The position numbers were made by a program, and so were the translations under genes. A stretch of DNA of 64,000 nt from Pycnococcus provasolii (taxonomy: Eukaryota > Chlorophyta > Pseudoscourfieldiophyceae > Pseudoscourfieldiales), in NCBI GenBank assembly GCA_049487715.1, contig CP150586.1, positions 124,001 through 188,000 of the forward strand, given 5' to 3'. Of this stretch, positions 1 through 9,167 are shown piece by piece; position 1 is the stretch's first letter; each line of letters opens with the position of its first letter. Below the pieces are notes generated by a model. That model did no database searches, had not been told where the DNA came from, and saw nothing but the letters and a program-made list of their open reading frames with translations.

Positions 1-1
1 G

Positions 2-848
2 GATGACTGGGTGCGCCTAAACGAACAGATGCTCCGAGCTGTGGCGTCGCAAGGCGTCATTGTCGTTGTCAGCCAGAAGCTCGAGAATGACGGCCTCGCT
101 CCTAAGAAAGGCTACCCGCTCGAGTGGTACCTGAATATTGCGGAACACATGAAGGAGGCGATCGAGGTGGTCGCGTCTGGGGGATATCCGACATCAACTG
201 GATCTTCTGATTGGAAGTTGCTGTGCAAGCCAGACCCATCGCGCGTGATTCTTGCTGGGTGGTCCGTCGGCGCGGCGCTTGCCGCTGTCGTTTCCGCATC
301 CAAGGCAAACGACGACGCCTTTACGATACGCGCGGTGGTATCCATAGCACCGACGATTGGCGTCTCGCGCGACGATGGTGGCAACGGAGGGAAGGAGAGT
401 CTGCTTGCGTCAGCAGCAGAATATCAAGGCCCCTCTTATTATAATCAGCGGCACGTCGGACAAGTTGACGGACTCGGAGTCGGTCGAAGGGCTGTTTCGT
501 GGCACGCAAGGTCCTGTGCTTGACGTGTCACTTCGCGGGGGCACGCACTGCTTTATCTACTTGCCGTTTGCAGCTGACTGTGGCAGCAGGTTACCTCCCG
601 CGAAGCCTCCTCCACCGTTTTTGGAGCAGAGCGCCGCGCTGCTTGAGATCTTGTTGGCCACTGTAAGGGCGCACGGACATGGCGGGAGGGGCACGGCCAA
701 TGATGGTGGTCGGAGTGCGGCCTTGAGCTACCTTTGGGGTGGCGGTCTTGAGGACGTCGGTTCGTCAAGGAAGGGCGTCGGTGGACTGGGCATGCAGCTT
801 GCACGTGTGAGGCGAGCGAGGCACAACACGCTTACCCAGGTTGGTTGA
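2..848 (+). CDS. Alpha/beta hydrolase (chlorophyllase/dienelactone hydrolase-like), 5' partial, with a frame break
   Basis: The frame is open from the window edge, so the N-terminus is missing. The first part (to about 420) contains the nucleophile elbow GWSVG, with the serine about 85 residues in. Near 410-425 the homology moves to another frame, which carries IIISGTSDKLTDSE (acid residue region) and GGTHCFI (catalytic histidine) and runs to the stop at 846-848. The two frames together make a complete Ser-Asp-His triad. I found no GT-AG intron that joins them in phase, so a one-base indel (sequencing or genuine) or a decaying gene is likely. The substrate cannot be told; the organisation is like serine esterases of the chlorophyllase/PET-hydrolase-like group. 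The C-terminal 60 residues are low in recognisable homology. Confidence 0.6.
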
Positions 849-1032
849 TATCGAGGAGGATGGAGCACACTTATCGTAGTTTAGTTCGACATGTTTGATG
901 AAAAATGATTCAAAAGGCTCAACACCAGTTCCGTTTCCGTTTCAGTTTCCCAACACCAGTTCTCCCTGAAAACTGAAAAAGGAGGTCGTAACCCTAATGC
1001 CCTAATCATAACCCCTAACCCTAACCCTAACC

Positions 1033-1064
<32 letters not shown>

Positions 1065-1155
1065 GAATCCTCCCCCTCCTCCTCACTCACCCACCCTCTG
1101 GTTCGTCGTCATCCCGCTTATCAATTCTCATTCGCCAAGTGGAAACATCTCAAAG
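849..1155. other. Intergenic region with telomere-like repeats upstream of the SDR gene
   Basis: This gap has no ORF of note. The central part is a CCCTAA array (990-1068), preceded by a pyrimidine-rich stretch with a small duplicated ttccgtttc/ccaacaccagtt motif. It is the presumed promoter and leader of the SDR gene starting at 1156. Confidence 0.5.
990..1068. repeat. Interstitial telomere-like CCCTAA array
   Basis: About nine perfect or near-perfect CCCTAA units with variants (CCCTAATG, AACCCGAA). The array ends about 90 bp before the ATG of the SDR gene. It is too short and too internal to be a telomere; similar blocks recur in other promoter intervals of the window. Confidence 0.85.
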
Positions 1156-2283
1156 ATGCTGCTCGAGAAAGTGCTTGACGTGCTCTGCTACGTTACCAAC
1201 TATGTCGACGTCGCGATCGACGTCTTTTTCCAGAGGATGTTCCTCAGAAAATGCCTCTCTCTGGAGCGGATCGGACCCCCCTCCCTCACAGGACGAACGT
1301 TCATCGTCACAGGACCCACGTCGGGAATCGGGACGTACACAGCGCACGAGATCGCGCGACGAGGTGCGAAGACAATTCTCGCGTGCCGAGACGCCACGCG
1401 AGGGAATAGGCTCGCGGAGGATATCAGACACAGGTGCAAACACGGAAGTGGCGTGGAGGCGGACGTTGAAGTCATGATCCTCGACGTCTCCTCGCTGAAA
1501 AGCTGCCGCGATTTTGCAAAGAAGTGGAAGGCGAGAGAGGGTGAGGGAAGCCGCAGGAACAAAGACGGATCGCCCGTTGGACCGTACATACACGGACTCA
1601 TACACAACGCGGGCATCTTCGACTTTTCGCTCGGGAGAAAAAAAACCAGTGAAGGGTACGAGGCACACTACGTCACCAACTACCTCTCCAACTACCTGCT
1701 CACGCGCTTGCTCTTCCAGGAGCTCTTCGACGCCTCGCAGGTTCACTGGGATGCACACGGAGGGGACTACATCATGTCGAGCCGCATCGTGTGCGTGTCG
1801 TCGAAGATGCACCAGGTGGGATACGTGGGCAAGCTCGCCGATCTGCAGTTTGACCGCGGGTATGCACCTGCAGCCGCGTACAGCCGTTCGAAGCTGTGCC
1901 AAGTTCTCTTCATCGCGGAGCTGCGCCGAAAGCTCGAAGACGAAAAGTACGGCGTGGAGGCTCTCGCAGTGCACCCTGGCGAGGTGATGACGAATGTCAC
2001 GCGATCACTGCCGGCATGGCTCATTCGGCTCAAGGAGATCATGATGGTGCCCTTTCTGCTCACCGCGGCGGAGGGCGCGCGTGCTAGCATAGCCGCGCTC
2101 ACGTGTCCGAACGTCTCGCATCGCTCGAAGGAGGACGGAACGCTGGGCTACCTCGGCTCGGGTGGTGATCCGGAGCGTCCGGCAAGGCAGGCAAGACGCG
2201 AGGAGGATGCCAAGCTGCTCTGGAAGATATCCGCGGCGCAGTGCGACTTGCCTGAGCACATGACGTTTGAAGTTGACCTGTGA
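1156..2283 (+). CDS. Short-chain dehydrogenase/reductase, retinol dehydrogenase/WWOX-like
   Basis: NAD(P)-dependent oxidoreductase of 375 residues with a classical SDR Rossmann fold. The cofactor motif TGPTSGIG is at 52-59, the NAG motif at 151-153, the catalytic serine in VSS at 215-216, and the catalytic YSRSK at 242-246, followed by HPGEV (273-277), typical of the retinol dehydrogenase/protochlorophyllide reductase-like branch. The first 40 residues are amphipathic to hydrophobic and may be a membrane anchor. The ATG at 1156 follows the CCCTAA block by about 90 bp. The gene is tail-to-tail with the FAD synthetase gene, 77 bp away. The substrate (a lipid, retinoid-like or steroid alcohol/ketone) cannot be inferred. 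Confidence 0.85.
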   Translation: MLLEKVLDVLCYVTNYVDVAIDVFFQRMFLRKCLSLERIGPPSLTGRTFIVTGPTSGIGTYTAHEIARRGAKTILACRDATRGNRLAEDIRHRCKHGSGVEADVEVMILDVSSLKSCRDFAKKWKAREGEGSRRNKDGSPVGPYIHGLIHNAGIFDFSLGRKKTSEGYEAHYVTNYLSNYLLTRLLFQELFDASQVHWDAHGGDYIMSSRIVCVSSKMHQVGYVGKLADLQFDRGYAPAAAYSRSKLCQVLFIAELRRKLEDEKYGVEALAVHPGEVMTNVTRSLPAWLIRLKEIMMVPFLLTAAEGARASIAALTCPNVSHRSKEDGTLGYLGSGGDPERPARQARREEDAKLLWKISAAQCDLPEHMTFEVDL

Positions 2284-2360
2284 AAGTATCCTTAAACTAT
2301 ACAGAATTTTCATTTTTTTCTTCTTCTTTTTAAATGTGGATAAGTAGTTACGAAAGAATC

Positions 2361-3560
2361 TTACATGCGTGTGAGAAAGTCCACTGCGAACACAACACAG
2401 TTGTCACCACACTCTTCCAGCAAAGCCGCCGCGCCCTCGACTTCCAACTCGTCGCCACTCAGTCGCACGACGGCACTGTCGCCGTCGTGATGCGCGACCT
2501 GCTCCTCGTCGTGCGCGGTCGCGACGCGCACGCGGTATGCGCCGTCTGCGGGAAGAATGTTCGCGCGCTTGCATACGCGCCATCGCGCGTTATCAACGTG
2601 CTGCACGTGCACGACTCCTCTGTGCGGCCTGGCGAGTAATTTGTGCACCAGCTCGACGTCCCCTTCGTCGAGGCAACTGCGAACGCGCGAGCTGGAAACC
2701 ACGTCTGCGTCGACCACCGCGTCGTCTTCGACGAGATCCTCGACGGCAACGTCGACACCCCTTTCCGTCCCGAGCGTGACAAGCGTATCTGCGTCGCCCG
2801 CGGCACGGTGGCCAAACCTGTAGTTGGCGCCGCACACGGCGGCACTTGCCCCAAGCTTATCCGCGAGTATGTCTCGCACGAACGCCTCGGGTGAGAGGGC
2901 GCGCACGGCTGAGAAGGGCAGCGAGCGTTCGCGAACGGGCACGCCCACGTCTTCCGCCCACATGCGCAGCACGCGTTCTCTGTCGGAGTTCGCGACGACG
3001 GGAAGGCGTTCTGGCCAACCGAGCACCTCCGCCATTCCGTGGAAGGAAATCAGCCACGGCATGCCGAATGACGCTGCGCGGCGCACGAGTTGCCTGTGTC
3101 CTGTGTGCATGGCGTCAAATTTCCCGAGTGCCACAGCCTGACGGTTACCAGGAGCAGGCGAAGGCGCCGCCGACGTGGATTCGAGACGAACGAACGCCAA
3201 ATCGTCATCGTGAGCATTATCATCATCACGAGTGTTTCCTCCGGGCTCATCTTGTGACCCGAAAGATGCCGACGACACATAGGATGATGAGGAGGAGGAG
3301 GAGGAGGATGACGACGCACCACACGTGATGGAACCACCAACGACACACCCACGGACACGATGGATCCCATGGAACAAGGGAGGAGCACCAGCACGAGCAC
3401 CACCAGCAGAAGCACCACAAGCACGAGCACCACAAGCACGAGCACGAGCATGTGCCCCCCCCGGACGAACGAAACTTGGTGAACACCCACCAGCACCGAG
3501 AACTCTCCGAAGACGCATACCCTTGAAAGAAGACACACGACGCGACATCGCTTTCTTCAT
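2361..3560 (-). CDS. RIBF: FAD synthetase (FMN adenylyltransferase), plastid RIBF type
   Basis: Adenylylates FMN to FAD. The 399-residue protein has a long N-terminal Ala/Ser/Arg-rich region (about 1-140) that fits an organelle, probably plastid, transit peptide. The nucleotidyltransferase domain follows with GKFDAMHTGH (146-155), equivalent to the GxFDGxHxGH motif, then GANYRFGHRAAGDA (from 244) and SSSRVR (289-294). As in the plant RIBF1/2 proteins, the C-terminus is a degenerate remnant rather than a full riboflavin kinase domain, so it should need FMN made by a separate kinase. ATG at 3560-3558. Divergent from the RCC1-like gene across a CCCTAA-rich 196-bp interval. Confidence 0.85.
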   Translation of the reverse strand: MKKAMSRRVSSFKGMRLRRVLGAGGCSPSFVRPGGAHARARACGARACGASAGGARAGAPPLFHGIHRVRGCVVGGSITCGASSSSSSSSSSSYVSSASFGSQDEPGGNTRDDDNAHDDDLAFVRLESTSAAPSPAPGNRQAVALGKFDAMHTGHRQLVRRAASFGMPWLISFHGMAEVLGWPERLPVVANSDRERVLRMWAEDVGVPVRERSLPFSAVRALSPEAFVRDILADKLGASAAVCGANYRFGHRAAGDADTLVTLGTERGVDVAVEDLVEDDAVVDADVVSSSRVRSCLDEGDVELVHKLLARPHRGVVHVQHVDNARWRVCKRANILPADGAYRVRVATAHDEEQVAHHDGDSAVVRLSGDELEVEGAAALLEECGDNCVVFAVDFLTRM

Positions 3561-3618
3561 GGAATAATTGGAATGGCGAACGCACCAATGCCCATGGGGG
3601 GGGGGGGCACGAAAAAAG

Positions 3619-3702
3619 AACCCTAACCCTAACCCGAACCCGAACCCTAACCCTAACCCTAATGCCCTAATGCCCTAATGCCCTAATGCCCTAATGCCCT
3701 AC
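3619..3702. repeat. Telomere-like CCCTAA / CCCTAATG array in a divergent promoter
   Basis: CCCTAA and CCCGAA units are followed by five copies of an 8-bp CCCTAATG variant. The array sits between the FAD synthetase gene (minus) and the RCC1-like gene (plus), 55-140 bp before the ATG at 3757. A G10 homopolymer lies next to it at about 3598-3607. Confidence 0.85.
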
Positions 3703-3756
3703 TGCCCTCGCACCCTTATTTCTTTTTCCTCTTAGAACTCATTTCTATCTCGTAAC

Positions 3757-4734
3757 ATGGCGTCAGGCTCCGAGTCACTCGCGTACTCCGTGATGCGCGT
3801 CTTCGTCAACTGGCAGCGTGAACGTAGATTACAAAAGGTGAGGGAGCGGAAACAAGCTGCGCGAACGTCTACCGAACTGCTCGCAGCAGGTGGCGACAAT
3901 GGGCTCGCAGTAGGTCAATCGTTAGCGCTACGAGTCGACGGCAGTATCGTGTGCTGGGGAGACAACGGCGACGGCCGGGCGCCTCCCGCTGGCGTTCCGG
4001 GCAACTTCGTCGCAATCGCTGCGGGTGCGCGTCACTCTTTGGCGATACGAGTCGACGGCAGCGTTGCGTGCTGGGGAGACAACACCTTCGGCCAGGCGCC
4101 TCCCGACGGCGTTCCGGGCAACTTCGTCGCAATCGCTGCGGGTGCTGCGCACTCCTTGGCGATACGAGTCGACGGCAGTGTCGCGTGTCGGGGATACAAC
4201 AGCAACGGCCAGGCACCTCCCGACGGCATTCCGGGCAACTTCGTCGCAATCGCTGCGGGTGCGCGTCACTCGTTGGCACTACGAGTCGACGGCAGTATCG
4301 CGTGCTGGGGAGACAACAGGCTTGGCCAAGCCCCTCCCGCCGGCGTTCCGGGCAACTTTGTCGCAATCGCTGCGGGTGCGTGTCACTCTTTGGCACTGCG
4401 AGTCGACGGCAGTATCGCGTGCTGGGGAGACAACGGCGACGGCCGGGCGCCTCCCGCTGGCGTTCCGGGCAACTTCGTCGCAATCGCTGCGGGTTTTGCG
4501 CACTCTTTGGCGCTACGAGTCGACGGCAGTGTCGCGTGCTGGGGAAGCAACGGCGACGACCAAGCACCTCCCGCCGGCGTTCCGGGCAACTTCGTCGCAA
4601 TCGCTGCGGGTGCGCGTCACTCTTTGGCGCTTCGGCGCGACGGCAGTGTCGCGTGCTGGGGTCTCAACGCCGAAGGCCAAGCACCTCCCGACGGCGTCTC
4701 TGGTCCATTCAGGGTTACGCAGGCGGATTTGTAA
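3757..4734 (+). CDS. RCC1-like tandem-repeat protein
   Basis: 325 residues. A short basic N-terminus (YSVMRVFVNWQRERRLQKVRERKQ) is followed by about seven near-identical 39-residue repeats with the consensus GVPGNFVAIAAG, HSLAxRVDGS and ACWGDN. These are RCC1/ATS1-type beta-propeller blades, so the protein probably folds into one seven-bladed propeller. RCC1-type propellers bind small GTPases, chromatin or carbohydrates; no partner can be named here. The 117-bp DNA units are nearly identical, which indicates recent expansion or gene conversion. It converges on the E2o gene with an 82-bp gap. Confidence 0.75.
   Translation: MASGSESLAYSVMRVFVNWQRERRLQKVRERKQAARTSTELLAAGGDNGLAVGQSLALRVDGSIVCWGDNGDGRAPPAGVPGNFVAIAAGARHSLAIRVDGSVACWGDNTFGQAPPDGVPGNFVAIAAGAAHSLAIRVDGSVACRGYNSNGQAPPDGIPGNFVAIAAGARHSLALRVDGSIACWGDNRLGQAPPAGVPGNFVAIAAGACHSLALRVDGSIACWGDNGDGRAPPAGVPGNFVAIAAGFAHSLALRVDGSVACWGSNGDDQAPPAGVPGNFVAIAAGARHSLALRRDGSVACWGLNAEGQAPPDGVSGPFRVTQADL
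3985..4710 (+). repeat. 117-bp tandem repeat encoding RCC1-like blades
   Basis: About 6-7 copies of a 117-bp unit, each holding the segment encoding GNFVAIAAG followed by HSLA and DGS. Divergence between units is low and lies mainly in the 9-12 bp after the WGDN codons. Confidence 0.85.
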
Positions 4735-4816
4735 AAAGGATTTTTGTTTACTCAACTTGTAACACCTCTTCATATTCAAGGTGTCATTCTACCCACTGTC
4801 ACTGTCACGTCATCCG

Positions 4817-6139
4817 TCACAGGTCAAGCACCAAACGCACCGGGTTCTCGACGATGTCCTTGATGCGACGCAAGAATGTCACCGCCTCACGGCCGTCAAT
4901 CAGCCGGTGGTCGTACGTCAGCGCGATGTACATCATCGGACGCACGACGATGCTGTCGTTCGGACCAACCACCGGGCGCTTCTGAATGCCGTGCATGCCC
5001 AAAATCGCGCTCTGAGGAGGATTCACGATGGGACTCGACAGAAGGCTGCCGTACACGCCGCCGTTCGAGATGGTGAACGTGCCTCCCGCGAGCTGGTCAA
5101 TCGCGAGCGTGCCGTCTCGCGCCTGCTTTCCCAGCGAAGCAATCTCCTTCTCGATGTCCGCAAAGTTCATAGTTTGCACGTCACGCAGCACTGGCGTGAC
5201 GAGTCCCTTGGGAGTTCCCACCGCAACGGAGATGTCAACGTAGTCGTAGTACACCGTCTCCTCGTTGTCGAAGATCGTCGCGTTGACGCTCGGGATGTCC
5301 TTCAGCGCCGTCGCGCTCGCCTTCACGAACGCTGACATGAATCCGAGCTTCGCGCCGTGCTTTTCGAGGAAGGCGTCCTTGAACTGGTTACGCAGGTCCA
5401 TGAGGTTGCTCATGTCCACCTCGTTGTACGTCGTGAGCAGAGCGTTCGTGTTCTGGCTCGCCTTGAGCCGCTCCGCTATCCGCTTGCGCAGGCGTGTCAT
5501 GGGAACGCGCGTTTCCGTGCGTGCTCCGGCATCGGCGGCGGCGGGTGCGGCGGGTGCGGCAGGTGCGGCGGGTGTGGGCGCCGCCGCCGCCGCCGCCTTC
5601 GGTGCGGCAGGTGCTGGCGTGGAAGGTGCTGATGCGGCGGGTGTGGCTGGTGCCGCGGCTGCGCCCGCCGGCGCGTCGCCCGGCTCGAGCGTCGCGACGT
5701 GCTGTCCCACGGTGACGGTGTCCCCCTCCTCGACCATGATTTCGGTGACGGTTCCACTTTCGGGTGCGCGCACGTCGATGGTCACCTTGTCCGTTTCGAT
5801 TTGGGCGATGATGTCGTCCGCCGCCACCTGCGAGCCCGCCGGCTTGTCGATGGTTGCTATGCTTCCTTCGGTGATGCTGTCCCCCATGGCGGGCACCTCG
5901 ATGCGCGTTGCGAACGTTCGAGCGACGACCATGTTGTTAAAAGAGCTGCTCGTCCTCGCGGAAGCCATGAGCCCTCGTAAAGATGCACACACTGCAGAAG
6001 AAGAAGAAGAAGAAGCTGCCGACGAAGACGAAGCTCCATGAACCATGAACGTTCTCACGACAAGGTTAGCAGGAAAAGCCCATTTCGTGACAGCGCGTGT
6101 TTTCGTACAAAACGACACCATGAGAGAGGACGAAGCCAT
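4817..6139 (-). CDS. DLST: Dihydrolipoyllysine succinyltransferase, E2 of 2-oxoglutarate dehydrogenase
   Basis: The mitochondrial E2o transfers succinyl groups from the lipoyl arm to CoA in the TCA cycle. From the first in-frame ATG (6139) the protein has 440 residues. A Ser/Ala/Arg-rich N-terminus (about 1-75) fits a mitochondrial presequence. The lipoyl domain has the swinging-arm lysine in ETDKVTIDV (K118). An Ala/Pro linker (about 155-205) is followed by the catalytic 2-oxoacid acyltransferase domain with the active-site motif DHRLIDG (H411, D415). The peripheral E1/E3-binding domain is absent, as is normal for eukaryotic E2o. The frame stays open to 6244 but only with a TTG start, so 6139 is preferred. 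Confidence 0.92.
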   Translation of the reverse strand: MASSSLMVSFCTKTRAVTKWAFPANLVVRTFMVHGASSSSAASSSSSSAVCASLRGLMASARTSSSFNNMVVARTFATRIEVPAMGDSITEGSIATIDKPAGSQVAADDIIAQIETDKVTIDVRAPESGTVTEIMVEEGDTVTVGQHVATLEPGDAPAGAAAAPATPAASAPSTPAPAAPKAAAAAAPTPAAPAAPAAPAAADAGARTETRVPMTRLRKRIAERLKASQNTNALLTTYNEVDMSNLMDLRNQFKDAFLEKHGAKLGFMSAFVKASATALKDIPSVNATIFDNEETVYYDYVDISVAVGTPKGLVTPVLRDVQTMNFADIEKEIASLGKQARDGTLAIDQLAGGTFTISNGGVYGSLLSSPIVNPPQSAILGMHGIQKRPVVGPNDSIVVRPMMYIALTYDHRLIDGREAVTFLRRIKDIVENPVRLVLDL

Positions 6140-6566
6140 GACCGTGTGCGTGCGTGGACGACGACGCGTTCCCGACGTTCGCTTGTCAGCGTTTGTTTGT
6201 ACAAACAAGGGTGGGGTGGGGTCTGCCGTGGCAAAAGCGCCCAACTAAGGGCTAGGGCTTTTCCGCCTCCTCCTCAAGTGGCAAGAACCAGCCAAAAGGG
6301 AGTTGGAACAGGCGATATTTATTTTATGAAGACATGGGGTTGAGGAGGAGGCGAAACCCCCTGTTAGGGGTGGTGTGTCTCACAAGTGAGCTCGATATAT
6401 GAGAACTCGCCACTACGGTTGCTGAGAGGGGCGAATCGATTGGGGGTTTGTTTTGGTGAAACCCCCACTGGAGATTTGATTTGTGGGTTTGATTTGGGAG
6501 AAAAACGTCTTGACTTTCAGGACGTGATAGGGATGCAAGTTCAAGGGAAAATGTGTTCACAATGTT

Positions 6567-7125
6567 GTGACAGACCAGGTGACAATTTCTAGCCACGGGG
6601 TACATTCTCCCGAAGCTCATGAGCAGCGTACAAGTAAGTATGGTCTCTCCGAGGCCCAAAAGAGTATGGTGAGAGAGCAAGTACGCACACACACAGAGCC
6701 GGCAGTCATCTTGAACGCGATGCGTGAGACTGCCACTCGGTCGCCGTCTAAGGGGATAGCAGCGGGTGGACTCCCTACGCGAGAAGCTATTGCAAACTTT
6801 GCGAAGAAGATCGACAAAAGAAACTGTGGTGGCACGCTCGCCGAGGTGAAGCATTGGTGCGATACGCACATGGCAGTGCCGGAGGACGAGGATGAGGTCT
6901 TCATTCTTGTGACTTGGCGCATCTCATTGATGCGGCCTTTGATGTTTTGATGTGGCCTCAATCTTGTGGATTGAGGGAGCCTCAGTGCTCATCCTCAATG
7001 ACGGCCATCATTTCTGGTCAGTGCTTAAAATCGACGGCGACTGGTGGAACGCAGACTCCACCCATCCCGCCGCTAGTGCCGCCATGAAACTGTGGACACA
7101 GTCCTACAGTGACCTCTGCGCGTAA
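6567..7125 (+). pseudogene. Decayed MULE-like transposon ORF followed by a Josephin/Cys-protease-like fragment
   Basis: The frame at 6567-6950 encodes SKYGLSEAQKSMVREQV, TPxxILNAMR-like and NCGGTLAEVKHW segments. They resemble the region between the zinc finger and the transposase domain in MULE-type proteins. After a stop, another frame (about 6949-7125) encodes GASVLILNDGHHFWSVLKI followed by DGDWWNADS, which looks like the histidine/asparagine end of a Josephin-type or similar cysteine protease. No intact reading frame joins them, and neither has the rest of its domain. I consider this a transposon remnant; the family calls come from motif resemblance only. Confidence 0.35.
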
Positions 7126-7266
7126 CTCCGACGCGCGAGTGCTTGATGTCGACGCAAGGTGCGGCGACAAAAGCACAGGATGCCACGCCCAGGCCGCGGC
7201 AGGAGAAGGGAGCCCGCCCGCCCGCCCGAAGGAAGGAAGGGAAGAACCCAACCCTGCTAACGCCTG

Positions 7267-7314
7267 ATTAGGGTTAGGGTTTGGTTAGGGGCCACTATCG
7301 TAGGGTTAGGGTTT
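7267..7314. repeat. TTAGGG telomere-like block
   Basis: Four TTAGGG-type units with interruptions, upstream of the fatty-acyl hydroxylase gene. Confidence 0.75.
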
Positions 7315-7854
7315 CGGAGGTGTCCTCGAGACTCCTCCCCCCCTGGCAGCCTGGGGACTGGGGGGAGATCCCTCTCCAGGGGTTGGTTTCCCTCCTGGTT
7401 GGTGTTCTCTTCGGGGATCCGTCGTTGTCCATCCACTAGAGTAAATTCATGGACCACGCGTCCCTCCCTGTATAAGAAAACCCGCAGGTTTTTCCAACTC
7501 GTATTATTTTCTCTGTGGTGTGTGGCTTCGGAGCTCGTGGCCATCTTGCTATTTTCATCTTCATCTTCATCTTCATCCTACCCTAGGGCTGGATCCCAGC
7601 GCTGGATCTGCAGTCGGTGGATCAGCTCCTGTGTCTTTGATCTTGCCTTGACCAGTGGTGCTTATAGGTGAGTGAGCTTGTTGAGCTCGTGAGTGTTTCT
7701 TGTATCTCAGGAGATCTCGTGCACTCATCTCAAATTACAAACTGGTGTTTCTTGTTTGTGGTCGCTCTTGGTCTTGTTTGTGGTCGCTCTTGTGCTTTGT
7801 GAGCCTACTTGGAGTCGATTAATATATAGAATCACGCAAGCAGGCAAGCATATC

Positions 7855-8931
7855 ATGGTCTCAAAGGATGAACATAGTAAGGGCTACACTTCCAGAGCAC
7901 ATGCTGCTCCTCTCATAGAAGAAAAACAACAAGCTCTGGACGGCTCTGATTCTTTTTACAAATCCGCCGGGGTGTTTCTTTCAGAACAGCCTCTGAAAGC
8001 GAGAGGGATCGCTCAAACGAAGAGGAGTGGGGGTGGTAGTGGTGCGGGTGATCACCTCGTAGAACGCGCTGCACGCACGCATCAACAAAACAACAGTATG
8101 CATAACATAAACGCACTCGTGGACATGCGCCTTCCTATCGTGCCGCAGCTCTCTTCTTTATCGGGAACGCAGTACAGAAAGTGGGTGCACAGTCCCGTCA
8201 TGACATCGTCGTCGTCGTCGTCAACATCGTCTTCCAACAAAAACATAAAACAACAACTTCCGAAATTTTTCACATCGGCACTGCTTGAGTCCATCACGCA
8301 AACGCCGTGGTACGTCGTGCCAGCACTATGGACACCCATCGCACTCGTGACGCTCGGCTCGTCCGTATCCGCGCTAGCCACGAACTTTGGTGTTCTTGGA
8401 CCGCCCATCGCAATCGTTAGCCTCATACTCGGTGTCGCCGTCTGGTGGGTCGCGGAGTACATCATACACCGCTTCGCTTTCCACGTCGACGTCAGCTCAC
8501 AACTCGCCATCAAAACACACTTCCTCCTGCACGGCTGCCACCACAAGTTTCCCATGGACACGCGAAGGCTTGTCTTCCCACCTCTGCCCGCAGCACCTGT
8601 CGTCTACGCGTTCTTCACCGCATACCGCGCCGTCGCGCGCGTAACTGCCGCCCCAGACGCCGTCGCCGACGCGTGCTTCGCGGGCTCGCTTCTCGGATAC
8701 GTCGCGTACGACTGCCTGCACTTTCTCGTGCACAGTCGTCGCCACGGGGGTGGCTCCTCCACAGCGACGACACGTAACAACATCGCGTCGCCAGTCTCGT
8801 GGGCTCACCGGTGGCTCGCGAGCGTGCGCCGATCTCACATGGCGCATCACTTCCACAGTCACGACCACAACTTCGGGATTTCGAATGGGTACGTCGACCG
8901 CGTCTTTGGCACGAAGGCAAGCGATTGTTGA
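7855..8931 (+). CDS. FAH: Fatty-acyl / dihydroceramide 2-hydroxylase (FAH-like)
   Basis: Membrane di-iron hydroxylase of the sterol desaturase/fatty acid hydroxylase superfamily; plant homologues 2-hydroxylate the acyl chain of sphingolipids in the ER. The histidine clusters are all visible: EYIIHRFAFH, LLHGCHHKFPMD, YDCLHFLVH and HMAHHFHSHDHNFGIS. Two pairs of hydrophobic helices flank them. The segment VDMRLPIVPQ ... YRKWVH matches the N-terminus of plant FAH proteins, which lack the cytochrome b5 domain of animal and yeast enzymes. The Ser-rich stretch before the first helix is extra. ATG 7855 is the first in frame (358 residues); homology begins near the ATG at 8099, a possible alternative start. 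Confidence 0.88.
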   Translation: MVSKDEHSKGYTSRAHAAPLIEEKQQALDGSDSFYKSAGVFLSEQPLKARGIAQTKRSGGGSGAGDHLVERAARTHQQNNSMHNINALVDMRLPIVPQLSSLSGTQYRKWVHSPVMTSSSSSSTSSSNKNIKQQLPKFFTSALLESITQTPWYVVPALWTPIALVTLGSSVSALATNFGVLGPPIAIVSLILGVAVWWVAEYIIHRFAFHVDVSSQLAIKTHFLLHGCHHKFPMDTRRLVFPPLPAAPVVYAFFTAYRAVARVTAAPDAVADACFAGSLLGYVAYDCLHFLVHSRRHGGGSSTATTRNNIASPVSWAHRWLASVRRSHMAHHFHSHDHNFGISNGYVDRVFGTKASDC

Positions 8932-9167
8932 CAAAATAGTCATCGTTGTAACTAAGATTGATTGCTCATTCATTCCAGTTCGCTTTTTTTTTTGACATTG
9001 TTTGTGTACCAAGTTACAAAAACACATAACAAAATAATTGTAGTTATCCCTATATAGTAAAGTAAAACCCTCTGGTAGCCATGAATCCTCATCCGATGTC
9101 ACCCAAAAGCCCGTAAGATATAGTGCTAAATATATATACTCGTCGCACGTCGAATATGAACAGGGTG

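Larger units (their letters stand above)
6140..7854. other. Gene-poor interval with a decayed MULE-like element and telomere-like repeats
   Basis: Contains a 14-bp inverted repeat (6264-6277 against 6340-6353, a CGCCTCCTCCTC motif), the MULE-like and protease-like ORF remnants at 6567-7125, a TTAGGG block at 7267-7314, and an AT-richer leader with two copies of TTGTTTGTGGTCGCTCTTG at about 7753-7794 before the fatty-acyl hydroxylase ATG. GTGAGT at 7668 and CTCAG at 7706-7710 could be a 43-bp leader intron, but this is weak. Confidence 0.4.

Noticed and set aside
990-1068. Chromosome end
   Set aside because: Genes continue on both sides, and the array is under 80 bp with several others of like size inside the window.
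5265-6041. 258-codon plus-strand ORF opposite E2o
   Set aside because: Ala/Gly-rich antisense of the E2o linker and presequence; no start context or domain.
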